From Candidatus Izemoplasmatales bacterium (lineage in GTDB: Bacteria > Bacillota_I > Bacilli_A > Izemoplasmatales > Hujiaoplasmataceae): a stretch of 64,000 bases of DNA. The position numbers were made by a program, and so were the translations under genes. Shown one piece after another: positions 25,112 through 34,211 of this stretch. Each line of letters opens with the position of its first letter. The first letter of the stretch is position 1. The stretch lies in the NCBI GenBank assembly GCA_028698875.1, contig JAQVVR010000001.1, positions 62,001 to 126,000 of the forward strand, given 5' to 3'. A model generated the notes under the pieces. It searched no databases, was not told where the DNA came from, and saw only the letters and a program-made list of their open reading frames with translations.

Positions 25112-25987
25112 ATGGAATTGACATATAAAATTAAAAGACCAGTTGCGATAAAAATCTTTCTCCATGAATGCAATGTTCCAGCAAAATTAATCAAGGTTCT
25201 CAAAGGCCAGCAACTGATTAAAGTAAATAACGAATTCCGTTCATATCAGGACACCGTCAAAAAAGGTGACACACTAAGAGTGACCATCCCCGATGAAGAA
25301 ATTGACACAACGATAGTTCACCAAGATATTCCTTTAGACATCGTGTATGAAGATGATTATCTGATGGTTATTAATAAGCCTTATGATATGGCTGTCATGG
25401 TGACCAAATCTCATATGGAGAATACACTTTCTAATGCTTTGTGTTATTATTTTGATCAGCATGAAATCCATAGTAAAATTCATTTAGTAAACCGGTTAGA
25501 TAAAGATACTTGTGGTCTACTAGTGGTAGCTAAAAATCGTTTCATTAAATTTTTACTCAGTGATCATATAAAAGCCAAAATCGAACGGCAATATTACGCA
25601 ATCGTTGATGGTATTTTGACTACTAAGTCTGGCACCATTGATCTTCCGATCGGTAAACCGGATGAAAATTCCATGGTTCGTGAAGTTATGGAAAACGGCG
25701 CTGATGCAGTAACTGAATATCGGGTGATAAAAGAATTCATTCGCTTCAGCCTTTTAAAAATCAATCTTGAAACCGGTAGAACTCATCAAATTCGCGTTCA
25801 TATGTCACACTTTAATTATCCTATCGTGGGTGATCCCCTATATAATCCACAATATAAACCAGAAGAAAAAATGCTTCTATGTAGTTACCGGGTGGCTTTT
25901 AATCACCCAATAACCGGACTGCCACTCAACTTTGAACTAGATATTCCCGATAATTTTAAAAGTTTTATGAAAAAATATGGTGCATAA
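25112..25987 (+). CDS. RluA-family 23S rRNA/tRNA pseudouridine synthase
   Basis: A 291-residue protein with an N-terminal S4-like RNA-binding domain (about residues 10-65) and a RluA/RluD-type catalytic domain. The catalytic motif is LVNRLDKDTCGLLVVAK, with the Asp of RLD as nucleophile; the usual H-R-L-D is N-R-L-D here and the usual Ser after Thr is Cys. LETGRTHQIRVHMSHFNYPIVGDPLY is the other family block. The target uridine cannot be read from sequence. A GTG at 25103 is in frame, but ATG 25112 fits the AGGATGTGA binding site better. Confidence 0.92.
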   Translation: MELTYKIKRPVAIKIFLHECNVPAKLIKVLKGQQLIKVNNEFRSYQDTVKKGDTLRVTIPDEEIDTTIVHQDIPLDIVYEDDYLMVINKPYDMAVMVTKSHMENTLSNALCYYFDQHEIHSKIHLVNRLDKDTCGLLVVAKNRFIKFLLSDHIKAKIERQYYAIVDGILTTKSGTIDLPIGKPDENSMVREVMENGADAVTEYRVIKEFIRFSLLKINLETGRTHQIRVHMSHFNYPIVGDPLYNPQYKPEEKMLLCSYRVAFNHPITGLPLNFELDIPDNFKSFMKKYGA

Positions 25988-25988
25988 A

Positions 25989-26025
25989 AAAAGTGCTTTT
26001 CCGAAGAAATCGGAGAAGCACTTTT
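25989..26025. terminator. Bidirectional terminator
   Basis: A 16-pair stem (25989-26004 with 26010-26025, one G-U pair, loop AGAAA). It is flanked by A on the left and T on the right, so it can end the plus-strand pseudouridine synthase gene and the convergent minus-strand membrane protein gene. Confidence 0.88.
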
Positions 26026-26033
26026 CTTGATAA

Positions 26034-26333
26034 CTAAATTAATGATTTAATGTAGTTGGAAATGTCGATGCCTAAATCGGGATAGAACATAAAAATAACG
26101 ACAATTGCCAAAATGATTAAATACAATAATACAAATAGTTTTTTACCTGAGACGAATTCCATACCTGCTATGGCCGCAACTGCCAAAGCAGCAAAATCCT
26201 TGATGATACTTAAAATGCTTAATACGGCAGTATCTGTCAGAAATGAAAATTGCTCATTTGTGTACCAAAAGGCAAAAAGAGCAATTGTTAAAAATCCGAA
26301 AACCTGGCCCAAAACGTTCCAAAATTTTTTCAC
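26034..26333 (-). CDS. Small multi-pass membrane protein
   Basis: A 99-residue very hydrophobic protein with three probable membrane helices (about residues 10-27, 38-60 and 68-85) and a short polar C-terminus. The start is a GTG at 26333 with AGGAG on the minus strand in good position. It has its own promoter and terminator. No family is recognised; the size recalls holin-like or DUF small membrane proteins, but there is no motif. Confidence 0.75.
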   Translation of the reverse strand: MKKFWNVLGQVFGFLTIALFAFWYTNEQFSFLTDTAVLSILSIIKDFAALAVAAIAGMEFVSGKKLFVLLYLIILAIVVIFMFYPDLGIDISNYIKSLI

Positions 26334-26362
26334 GGTTATCCTCCTAGTGTTTATTTAGTTTT

Positions 26363-26391
26363 ATTATAAAGTATAAGTTTTGTTATTTCAA
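26363..26391 (-). promoter_or_regulatory. Promoter of the small membrane protein gene
   Basis: On the minus strand: -35 TTGAAA (26386-26391), 17-nt spacer, -10 TATAAT (26363-26368). Confidence 0.7.
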
Positions 26392-26397
26392 GCGGAT

Positions 26398-27438
26398 TTA
26401 ATCGGTTTTTTTTAAGTTTTGCACATATGCTAATAATAATTGAAGTGTGTTGGTAATCCCTTTGCGATGAGTGCGTTCCATTCCATGAGATGCATGAACT
26501 CCTGGCCCAATTAACCCCCCCTGTAAATCTTGACCACCGCGAAGAGCGGCAGAAACATCTGATCCATAAAACGGATAAATATCCGCTGCATATTGGAGTT
26601 GATTATCTTGTGCTAGTTTAATTAAACGCGATGTGACATTATAATCATATGGACCACTAGAATCTTTACAACATATTGAAACCATTTCTTCAGTACAGGA
26701 AAGATCGTCGCCGATACATCCCATATCTACTGCGATGAATTCATCGACTGATGGCATGTATGCCGCCCCATGACCAACCTCTTCATATGTAGAAATGACA
26801 ATTTTTAAAGTTGGAACCGGAACGATTTTGTGCTCATACAGATATTTAATAAATCCAAACAAGATCGCTACGCTAATTTTGTCATCAAGAAAACGGCTCT
26901 TAATAAATCCGGAATCGGTTATAATGGTTTTGGGATCGAAAAAGATATAATCACCGGAGGCAATTCCTAGGTTTTCAACATCTTTTGCACTGTGAACAAT
27001 CTCATCAATTCGAATATACATCTTATCTGGAGTTCGTTCAGCACTGCTTGAATCTTTAAAAACATGCATTGCCGGAAAAATTGATAAAAACGTTCCCGTA
27101 TACTTTTTGCCTTCTCTTGTTAAAATCGTGCAATATTCTCCATCTAAAGTTGGCCATATAGGTCCCCCAACTGAGGTGAACTTGATGCTTCCATCATTAG
27201 CGATACTTCGCACCATAGCTCCCAAGGTGTCGACATGACCAGAAAGACCTAAAACATATTCGGTTTTTCCTTTAATGGTAATTATTGCATTTCCCTTTTT
27301 GGTTTTTTCGACTGTCAGCCCATATTTCATAGCTTCAGCGGAAATTTGAGTAATGACATTTTGACAATAGCCACTAGGCGAGGGAATGGCCAAAATCTCC
27401 TTTGCAAAATCAAAGATATAATCGATTGTTTTTTCCAT
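26398..27438 (-). CDS. M42-family metallopeptidase (first of two)
   Basis: A 346-residue dinuclear-zinc aminopeptidase of the M42 group (tetrahedral or PepA-like). Ligands in order are His in GLSGHVDTLG, Asp in SRFLDDK, Glu pair in STYEEVGHG, Asp in AVDMGC, and His in HASHGMERTH. The frame opens 18 nt upstream at 27456, but AAAGGGTGATA directly precedes the ATG at 27438. A second, more distant M42 gene lies at 57125-58183, so the two may differ in substrate. Confidence 0.92.
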   Translation of the reverse strand: MEKTIDYIFDFAKEILAIPSPSGYCQNVITQISAEAMKYGLTVEKTKKGNAIITIKGKTEYVLGLSGHVDTLGAMVRSIANDGSIKFTSVGGPIWPTLDGEYCTILTREGKKYTGTFLSIFPAMHVFKDSSSAERTPDKMYIRIDEIVHSAKDVENLGIASGDYIFFDPKTIITDSGFIKSRFLDDKISVAILFGFIKYLYEHKIVPVPTLKIVISTYEEVGHGAAYMPSVDEFIAVDMGCIGDDLSCTEEMVSICCKDSSGPYDYNVTSRLIKLAQDNQLQYAADIYPFYGSDVSAALRGGQDLQGGLIGPGVHASHGMERTHRKGITNTLQLLLAYVQNLKKTD

Positions 27439-27560
27439 ATTATCACCCTTTTTCATTATATCATATGCCTACCATTAGATAATCGGATATTTACTTTTAT
27501 TTAGATAAAATATGTGTTAAAATATTAGTGTGATTTGATTTACAAAGGAGCTGAATATCG

Positions 27561-28136
27561 ATGATTATCGTATTCGGCGGTGCATTTAACCCGCCTACCA
27601 TTGCTCATAAGGAAATTTATTTTTATGTTCGGCAACATATGCAATGCAAAGAATTTATCTATTTACCAGTAAGTAGTCTATATACTAAGCGCTCGCTTGC
27701 CAGTAACCATCACCGTTTGGAAATGCTTAAATTAATGACAAAAGAACTTCCTCGCGTAAAGGTTTCCACGATGGAATTTGATGATCCCGACTATCTAGGA
27801 ACATACCATAGTCTTGTTCGGATTCAAGAGCAGAATCCCGGGGAAATCGTTGCCTTTATTATTGGTGCAGATAATCTTTCGAAACTTCCAAAATGGATTA
27901 ATATTAAGGGATTACTTGCTGAGTTTAAATTTATCGTTATTAATCGGAATCATACTGATATCCGACAAACAATTGAGGATGATCCATTATTACGCAATTA
28001 TCATGATTCTTTTATAACCCTTCCTGATTTCCATATTGATGTTTCCTCTACCGTTTTCCGAGGAACGCTTGATCCTGGTTCTGTCACTACGGAAGTTTAT
28101 GATTACATAATCGTCAATCAATTATACCGAGGTTAA
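27561..28136 (+). CDS. nadD: Nicotinate-nucleotide adenylyltransferase
   Basis: Transfers AMP from ATP to nicotinate mononucleotide, giving deamido-NAD. The 191-residue protein has GGAFNPPTIAH near residues 6-16, IIGADNLSKLPKWINI and DVSSTVFRG, the three classical motifs of bacterial NadD. AAAGGAG precedes the ATG. The gene for the next enzyme, NAD synthetase, begins 4 nt after the stop, so the final two steps of NAD synthesis are made from one transcript. Confidence 0.95.
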   Translation: MIIVFGGAFNPPTIAHKEIYFYVRQHMQCKEFIYLPVSSLYTKRSLASNHHRLEMLKLMTKELPRVKVSTMEFDDPDYLGTYHSLVRIQEQNPGEIVAFIIGADNLSKLPKWINIKGLLAEFKFIVINRNHTDIRQTIEDDPLLRNYHDSFITLPDFHIDVSSTVFRGTLDPGSVTTEVYDYIIVNQLYRG

Positions 28137-28140
28137 AATA

Positions 28141-29997
28141 ATGTACAAAAATGGGTTTTTGAAAGTCTGTTTAATCTCACCTGCCGTTACTGTTGGAAAT
28201 CCCAAAGAAAACGTTAAAGAAATGCTTAGAACGCTTGAAGGAAATACAAGCGCCATTTGTGTGTTCCCAGAATTGGGAATAACTGCATATTCTTGCAATG
28301 ATTTGTTTATGCAAAAATCGTTACTAGATGATGCGATAAGTGCTCTCGATATGCTCTTAAAAAGCACTTCATATCCAGGTGTGATTATTTGTGGAATGCC
28401 ATTTGAATATCGGGAAATAATCGTTAATGTGGCAATCGTTATCCAAAAGCAGCGGATTTTAGGAATCGTCCCCAAGTTTTATCTACCCAATACAAAAGAA
28501 TATTATGAAAAACGCTGGTTCAATTCTGGGTTTGATCTTATCGATAAAATCAAGTCAGTCAAAATTCTTGACCAAATTGTTCCTTTTGGAAATTTATTGT
28601 TTGAATCCGGTGACATCAAATTTGGCATTGAAATATGTGAGGATATGTGGGCAACAATTACTCCTGGAAACCTGCTTTCTGTTAATGGAGCTAATTTAAT
28701 CATTAACCTTAGTGCTTCTAACGAAACCTTGGGAAAAGAAGCGATACGTCGTAATGCTGTTCTTGAACACTCCCGCAAGAATACAGGAGCTTACATTTAT
28801 GTTTCTAGTGGTCCTAGCGAATCGACATCTGAGACTGTTTATTCTGGTCACAAAATCGTTGCGGCTAATGGTGCTTTGATTGCTGAATCACAAAACAATG
28901 ACCTTGAAACCGGAATTTTATCCGCCGATCTTGATATAGACCGACTTAGTTTTGAGAGAAGAAATAATTCTTCGTACCGTGAATCAATGTTTCAATATCA
29001 TATTGATTATCAAGTTGTGGAATTTGCTTTATTGATTTCTGATGATTATCATTTTGAAACCCAGCTTGATACATTACCATTTATCCCGAAAACTGATTCT
29101 CAAACTATTTTTAATAAAATAAGTAAAATTCAAGAACTTGCCTTGATGAAAAGATTATCCCATTTGCATATAAAACATGTCTTAATCGGTGTTTCTGGGG
29201 GTCTTGATTCGGCTTTAGCACTTATTGTAGCTTGTCGGGTTTTTGATCGTCTGAAATATGATCGCAAAGGTATCATAGCTTTGTCGATGCCTGGAATGGC
29301 AACCTCTGATCGAACCAGAGCAAACGCAAACAAGTTAATGACAACACTTGATGTTACCAAACTTGAAATTGATTTAAAAACTCATGTGATTGATCATTTG
29401 GCACTACTTGGGCACGATGGAAAGACAGAAGATATCACCTATGAAAATGCTCAAGCACGCGAACGAACGATGGTTTTAATGAATTTGGCCAATAAATATA
29501 ATGGAATCGTTCTTGGAACCGGCGATCTATCTGAAATCGCTTTGGGATGGTCGACATATAATGGTGACCAAATGAGTATGTATAATGTTAATGCGGGAAT
29601 CCCAAAAACCTTAATTCGGTTTATGGTCGACAGTTACGCTGATCATTTTTGTAGTTTAGAAACACAAAATTGTCTGCATGATATCATTAACACCCCCATT
29701 ACCCCCGAACTAAAAGCCGCACAATCAACGGAAAACGTAATTGGCAAATATGAGATTAATGACTTTATATTGTACCGTTTTTTGATGTGTGGTGATACCA
29801 AAGAACGGATTATATTTTTATTAAAAAAAGCTTTTGATATGGAGGGGAAAGCGTTAACGGATTACGCCAACAACTTCTTTAAGCGTTTTTATGCCCAACA
29901 ATATAAACGACAGGCTAGTCCGGATTCCCCAAAAGTAATGGATTTTTCACTTTCTCCCCGAAGTGATTTTCGCATGCCTTCGGATGTTGAAAGATAG
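28141..29997 (+). CDS. nadE: Glutamine-dependent NAD(+) synthetase
   Basis: Amidates deamido-NAD to NAD using ammonia channelled from glutamine. The 618-residue two-domain form has an N-terminal nitrilase-like glutaminase (residues 1-285) with the catalytic triad Glu in FPELGITAY, Lys in VPKFYLPN and Cys in GIEICEDMW. The C-terminal synthetase domain carries the P-loop GVSGGLDSALAL and GTGDLSEIALGWSTYNGD. The long form makes the cell independent of free ammonia. Coupled to nadD upstream and mnmA downstream. Confidence 0.95.
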   Translation: MYKNGFLKVCLISPAVTVGNPKENVKEMLRTLEGNTSAICVFPELGITAYSCNDLFMQKSLLDDAISALDMLLKSTSYPGVIICGMPFEYREIIVNVAIVIQKQRILGIVPKFYLPNTKEYYEKRWFNSGFDLIDKIKSVKILDQIVPFGNLLFESGDIKFGIEICEDMWATITPGNLLSVNGANLIINLSASNETLGKEAIRRNAVLEHSRKNTGAYIYVSSGPSESTSETVYSGHKIVAANGALIAESQNNDLETGILSADLDIDRLSFERRNNSSYRESMFQYHIDYQVVEFALLISDDYHFETQLDTLPFIPKTDSQTIFNKISKIQELALMKRLSHLHIKHVLIGVSGGLDSALALIVACRVFDRLKYDRKGIIALSMPGMATSDRTRANANKLMTTLDVTKLEIDLKTHVIDHLALLGHDGKTEDITYENAQARERTMVLMNLANKYNGIVLGTGDLSEIALGWSTYNGDQMSMYNVNAGIPKTLIRFMVDSYADHFCSLETQNCLHDIINTPITPELKAAQSTENVIGKYEINDFILYRFLMCGDTKERIIFLLKKAFDMEGKALTDYANNFFKRFYAQQYKRQASPDSPKVMDFSLSPRSDFRMPSDVER

Positions 29998-30006
29998 GTG
30001 ATTTGT

Positions 30007-31140
30007 ATGGCTAAAGTAATAATTGGTTTAAGCGGAGGCGTTGATTCCAGTGTTTCCGCTTTCCTTTTACAGCAACAAGGATATACTGTTGAAGGCTTAT
30101 ATATGCGCAACTGGGATAGTGCTTTAAATAACGACTTACTGGGTAACCCCGATCTAAATAACCAAGTTTGTCCTCAAGAGCAAGATTATCTGGATGCAGT
30201 TTCTGTCGCCACTCAGTTAGGTATCAAGCTCTATCGTCATGATTTTATTACTGAGTATTGGGATGATGTTTTTAAGTATTTTATCGCTGAGTATAGTAAA
30301 TGCCGCACTCCAAATCCAGATATCTTATGTAACAAATATATCAAATTCAAAGCTTTTTCTTTGGTTGCAAAAAGGTTAGGAGCAGATTACATCGCCATGG
30401 GACATTATGCTAATGTTATCCATGAGAATGGTGAAACATGGCTACTCCGTGGCACAGATAATGACAAGGACCAAACTTATTTTTTATGTCAATTAACTCA
30501 AGAACAACTGGCAAATACCATATTTCCCGTCGGGATGTTGACAAAAAATGAAGTGAGGACTATCGCGGCAAATAACAATTTAATCACTGCCAACAAAAAG
30601 AATTCGACTGGTATCTGTTTTATCGGTGAACGCCGCTTCCATCAATTTCTAAGTAATTATCTTCCCGCCCAACCCGGACTGATAATGGATCCCCAAGGCA
30701 AAATCATTGGCAATCACGATGGTTTAATGTATTATACAATTGGCCAACGAAAGGGATTAAAAATCGGGGGACAGAAAGACTTTGACAATGCCCCCTGGTT
30801 TGTAATTGGAAAAGATCTTAATAATAATATTCTAATAGTTGGCCAAGGCTTTTATCATCCAGATTTATACTCAAATTCTTGTATTATTGAAGACATAAAC
30901 TGGATTCCTAAAACCAAGTTTGTCGATAAATTAACCTGCACAGCTAAATTTCGATATCGACAAAAAGATGTCCCAGTAACTTTATCTTGGTTTGATAAAC
31001 AACGAATCAAAGTTGAATATCCAACTACTGTACGTGCAGTAACACCCGGACAAGCAGCTGTTTTCTATCAAGGGGACATTTGTTTGGGTGGAGGAACAAT
31101 TGATCAGGTATTCATGGATACAAAAAAACGGAATTATTAA
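30007..31140 (+). CDS. mnmA: tRNA-specific 2-thiouridylase MnmA
   Basis: Puts the 2-thio group on U34 of Lys, Glu and Gln tRNAs. In this 377-residue enzyme the PP-loop is GLSGGVDSS near residues 7-15. The first catalytic Cys is in CRTPNPDILCN and the second in NSTGICFIGER. GHYA, LPAQPG and TIGQRKGL are further signatures. A GTG at 29998 is in frame, but the ATG at 30007 follows ATAGGTGAT. It starts 9 nt after nadE and is followed by the patatin gene. Confidence 0.95.
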   Translation: MAKVIIGLSGGVDSSVSAFLLQQQGYTVEGLYMRNWDSALNNDLLGNPDLNNQVCPQEQDYLDAVSVATQLGIKLYRHDFITEYWDDVFKYFIAEYSKCRTPNPDILCNKYIKFKAFSLVAKRLGADYIAMGHYANVIHENGETWLLRGTDNDKDQTYFLCQLTQEQLANTIFPVGMLTKNEVRTIAANNNLITANKKNSTGICFIGERRFHQFLSNYLPAQPGLIMDPQGKIIGNHDGLMYYTIGQRKGLKIGGQKDFDNAPWFVIGKDLNNNILIVGQGFYHPDLYSNSCIIEDINWIPKTKFVDKLTCTAKFRYRQKDVPVTLSWFDKQRIKVEYPTTVRAVTPGQAAVFYQGDICLGGGTIDQVFMDTKKRNY

Positions 31141-31151
31141 GAGGTAGTCAC

Positions 31152-31964
31152 ATGAATAAAATTGGGTTTTGTTTGGCTGGTGGGGGTGCCCGCGGCCCTT
31201 ATCAAGTTGGAATTGCCAAGGCCTTGACAGAAATGGGGATTTTTGACCGAATTGAGGCGTTTTCCGGAACAAGTATTGGCTCGGTAAATGCCGCTTTTTT
31301 AGCAACTGTAGGTTATAAAACCACAGAAAACCTTTGGTTGGGAATATCTGATAGTGAAATAAAGACGACCGAAGGAGTATTCCGTCGAATCATCAATGAA
31401 AAACTTAACATTGCTGAAGCTGGCGTCTATGATATTTCCTCTCTTCGAACATATATCCATGATAACCTGAATTTCGCTGGTTTAAAAACTAAAGAAGTAT
31501 ATGCGACATTATCAACCGGCGGTAAAGTCGGCGACAGTATTTTGGGCTTACTAAAAAGCGGTTACCGTCATTTTATCAAAAACGATTCTCAAGTCCTATA
31601 CAGCCTACTGGGAGAAGGAACCGATGATGAAACTATCGAATTAATCGTCGCTTCATGCTCGATACCGATTATATTTCCGCCAGTTGAGTTGAATAAGCAC
31701 AAGTATTATGATGGTGGGGTATATGATAATGTTCCCGTCGAGCCATTAGCACAATGCGGTTGTGACACGATAATTGTTGGTCATCTTCACCTTCTTGATT
31801 TCATTGATAAGAACAAATACCCTGGAATAAACTTTATTGAAATTCGCCATTTGGGATCTTTGGGCGGCATATTAAATTTCGATCCCAATCGAGTAGCCAA
31901 ATTGGTTGACATTGGCTATATCGATACTATTGATTATTTTCGTAAACACAATCTTTCTCTATAA
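31152..31964 (+). CDS. Patatin-like phospholipase (RssA type)
   Basis: A 270-residue acyl hydrolase with the Ser-Asp dyad of the patatin fold. The oxyanion loop is GGGARGPYQVG near residues 10-20, the nucleophile Ser lies in GTSIGS near 40, and the catalytic Asp in YYDGGVYDNVP near 196. No signal peptide is seen, so it is cytoplasmic, and it probably acts on membrane phospholipids or lysolipids. The gene begins 12 nt after mnmA and is followed by a terminator-like hairpin. Confidence 0.9.
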   Translation: MNKIGFCLAGGGARGPYQVGIAKALTEMGIFDRIEAFSGTSIGSVNAAFLATVGYKTTENLWLGISDSEIKTTEGVFRRIINEKLNIAEAGVYDISSLRTYIHDNLNFAGLKTKEVYATLSTGGKVGDSILGLLKSGYRHFIKNDSQVLYSLLGEGTDDETIELIVASCSIPIIFPPVELNKHKYYDGGVYDNVPVEPLAQCGCDTIIVGHLHLLDFIDKNKYPGINFIEIRHLGSLGGILNFDPNRVAKLVDIGYIDTIDYFRKHNLSL

Positions 31965-31980
31965 AAATAATATTTCCAAG

Positions 31981-32036
31981 AAAAACCACCTATAATCCGT
32001 AATATGTTGTTATAAACGGATTGGGAGGTTTTTTTT
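31981..32036 (+). terminator. Terminator-like hairpin containing a -10 hexamer and the next gene's ribosome binding site
   Basis: The left arm begins AAAAACC at 31981 and the right arm ends GGTTTTT at 32027-32033. The inner 7-bp stem pairs AATCCGT (31994-32000) with ACGGATT (32016-32022), and a second block pairs CC/GG and AAAAACC/GGTTTTT around one mismatch and a bulge. Eight T end directly at the ATG at 32037. GGGAGG (32023-32028), the ribosome binding site of the following gene, is in the 3' arm, and TATAAT (31991-31996) is in the 5' arm. Confidence 0.7.
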
Positions 32037-32672
32037 ATGAAAAAAGTAGGTCTTTTAGCGATAATAGTAGTGCTTTACGCAATCACATCAGTGGTTTTTG
32101 TATCAGCTGCAGAATATGGCAGTTACCAAAGCATCGTTTTCGAAAATGAAAACGCCAAATTATTAAAGCAATTTACCCAAGAAGAGTATAAAAACTATTA
32201 TGGGCAGATTCCAAAACACTATTTTATGGGCTGGAAAATCTTGACGGTAAATAAAGAACAACCCGTCGATTTTGTATCAGAAACTAAGTTAAAAATCTAT
32301 AATCGCGGTTATAGCACGATTAAACACGACATTACTTTGACCTCGAAAGTGGAATCAAAATACCAGATTAGTGCTTCTGGATCAATTTCCATTAGTGTTA
32401 ACGGAAATGTAAAGAAATTTAAAGGTGGACTTGATGGCGATATTAAAGCATCGGTGAATTATGAAACCAAAACATCATCTTCAGAAGAGTATGTCTTCAA
32501 GATTTCTGTTGATCCCGGAACATATATCACTATCATCACCAAAGGAGAAGGTTATGTAAATAATGGCGTAGCTAAAAGTTATTTTTTCTGGATTTTAACT
32601 AGTAAAGGCGGATGGGAGACGTTTGTTGTAACAACTGAATATTATGAAATCATCAAAGAAAGAATCGTATGA
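32037..32672 (+). CDS. Secreted protein of unknown function
   Basis: A 211-residue protein with a clear Sec signal peptide (basic MKK, hydrophobic core, predicted cleavage after VSA near residue 23) and no lipobox or further membrane helix. The mature part is rich in beta-prone Ser/Thr/Lys stretches (SASGSISISVNGNVKKF, DGDIKASVNYETKTSSS). I recognise no family. Its GGGAGG site is embedded in a terminator-like hairpin, and its stop overlaps the next start by ATGA, so all four genes to 34929 are likely one operon. Confidence 0.8.
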   Translation: MKKVGLLAIIVVLYAITSVVFVSAAEYGSYQSIVFENENAKLLKQFTQEEYKNYYGQIPKHYFMGWKILTVNKEQPVDFVSETKLKIYNRGYSTIKHDITLTSKVESKYQISASGSISISVNGNVKKFKGGLDGDIKASVNYETKTSSSEEYVFKISVDPGTYITIITKGEGYVNNGVAKSYFFWILTSKGGWETFVVTTEYYEIIKERIV

Positions 32673-33610
32673 AACGGTTAGCTATGGTGTTGATTATCGG
32701 TTTTTTTATTGTGGCTGGAACTTTGTTATTGTTCGCAAGTCCACCCCAAAAAACCGTTTCTATCCTCACGGTTCCTCAAGACTATGCCCGACTGATTGCA
32801 TCCGACGAAGAAACGATCGGAATCGTAATTTATGCTGATCAAGAAGATTCATTTTTGACAGATTTAGCAAACATTGAAAATGCTTATATTTATGATAATG
32901 ACAAGGAAATGATTGTTACTATAAAGTCAATTGCTGTCATGGATAATCAAATTCCTTATAAATCCAAGCTTTATTATGCATTTAGAATTGATTTTCAGCC
33001 GTTAGACATGGGAAATAATACTACGCAAATATCCTTCCGTGATGCCACAATTGAAATCACATACACTAATACCTATAAACTCACTTTTAATATTGGAAAC
33101 ATCGATTTGATATATGATAAACTCGAGGATTCTGATTATCTAGATATGTTTCGTCTTTATGGTGTTATCAACCCCATTGATGGTGTTGACTCGTTAGCTG
33201 GGATTGTGATTGGCTTATCAATACGTCAAAAGACGTCAATTACCATCACTGATATGACGATTTTTACTCCCGATGCTGAACTTGATTGGAATGAAGCAAT
33301 AATTGTTGAATCAGCTCCCTTGCAAAAAGATACTGTTGCGTCGATTTTAGAAAACGAAAATTATCAAAATATTGTCAACTCATATGGAGAAGATACCAAC
33401 GACTTGTCTTTGCTCAGTGATTCATTGATTTTTATCCCCATTCAATATTTTAATGATTTGACATATTTATACCGTTTTCCAATTATGATTTCTTATATGA
33501 TCGGAGAAAACAGTTACAAATACTATATAGATGATTTTTTATTTCGTTCTTTTGATATGTTGCCGGAGGTGTTGGCTGATGACATTGTCGAGATCGTGTA
33601 TCGCTATTGA
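32669..33610 (+). CDS. Membrane-anchored extracytoplasmic protein of unknown function
   Basis: A 313-residue protein with a single N-terminal hydrophobic segment (residues 4-26), which is either a signal peptide or an anchor; there is no Cys lipobox. The rest is acidic, beta-rich and predicted outside the membrane (TVSILTVPQDYARLIASDEE..., then repeated TITDM/TIEITYTNTYKL strands). It overlaps the upstream gene by ATGA and the downstream ATPase gene by 32 nt. It has no catalytic motif that I recognise; the context suggests it works with the ABC transporter. Confidence 0.78.
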   Translation: MKRLAMVLIIGFFIVAGTLLLFASPPQKTVSILTVPQDYARLIASDEETIGIVIYADQEDSFLTDLANIENAYIYDNDKEMIVTIKSIAVMDNQIPYKSKLYYAFRIDFQPLDMGNNTTQISFRDATIEITYTNTYKLTFNIGNIDLIYDKLEDSDYLDMFRLYGVINPIDGVDSLAGIVIGLSIRQKTSITITDMTIFTPDAELDWNEAIIVESAPLQKDTVASILENENYQNIVNSYGEDTNDLSLLSDSLIFIPIQYFNDLTYLYRFPIMISYMIGENSYKYYIDDFLFRSFDMLPEVLADDIVEIVYRY

Positions 33611-34211
33611 AATCGAGAAGGTGTCAAAGAAATATGGTGCAAAAAAAGCCATTCACGATGTCAATATTACTTTTGAAAATGAGGCTTTGAATTTATTGGT
33701 TGGGACAAATGGATCGGGTAAATCAACTTTATTGAAATGTATTATGGGTTTAGTAAAGTATGAAGGAACCATTAAAAAGCGTCATTTTCGAATTGGATAT
33801 GCTCCCGAAGAATATGTTATGCCATATTTTATGTCGATTCGATCATTTTTGGAGAGCACAGGTTCAATCCATAATGAATCAAAAGGTAGCTTAACTGAAG
33901 AGATTAATCATTATCTCGAGTATTTCGATCTTCGGCAGCATGAGCATAAACCGATAGGGAAAATCTCCAATGGGATGCGTCAAAAGGTTAATTTAATCCA
34001 AGCCTTTCTAAACCATCCCAAGATTCTTTTGCTTGATGAACCATTATCAGCCTTAGATAATGATACGCAAGGAAAAACAATCGGTTTGATTCGTGAGCGA
34101 ATGGCAGAAAGCCTGATTATTGTATCGACCCATACTCCAGAAAAATATAAGCTTCGTAATAAACGAGTGTGTTTGATGATTGATGGAACCATTGAGAATA
34201 ATCATGTTTAA
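33579..34211 (+). CDS. ABC transporter ATPase of the unknown four-gene cluster
   Basis: A 210-residue nucleotide-binding subunit. Walker A GTNGSGKST is near residue 43, the signature is KISNGMRQK (an SGGQ variant), Walker B ILLLDEPLSALD and the H-loop STHTPE follow. The Q-loop region IGYAPEEY is present. The frame is open to 33531, but GGAGGTG at 33565-33571 fixes the ATG at 33579. It overlaps the previous gene by 32 nt and the permease gene by 8 nt. The short length and NGM signature fit exporter or immunity-type ABC-2 systems. Confidence 0.88.
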   Translation: MTLSRSCIAIEIEKVSKKYGAKKAIHDVNITFENEALNLLVGTNGSGKSTLLKCIMGLVKYEGTIKKRHFRIGYAPEEYVMPYFMSIRSFLESTGSIHNESKGSLTEEINHYLEYFDLRQHEHKPIGKISNGMRQKVNLIQAFLNHPKILLLDEPLSALDNDTQGKTIGLIRERMAESLIIVSTHTPEKYKLRNKRVCLMIDGTIENNHV

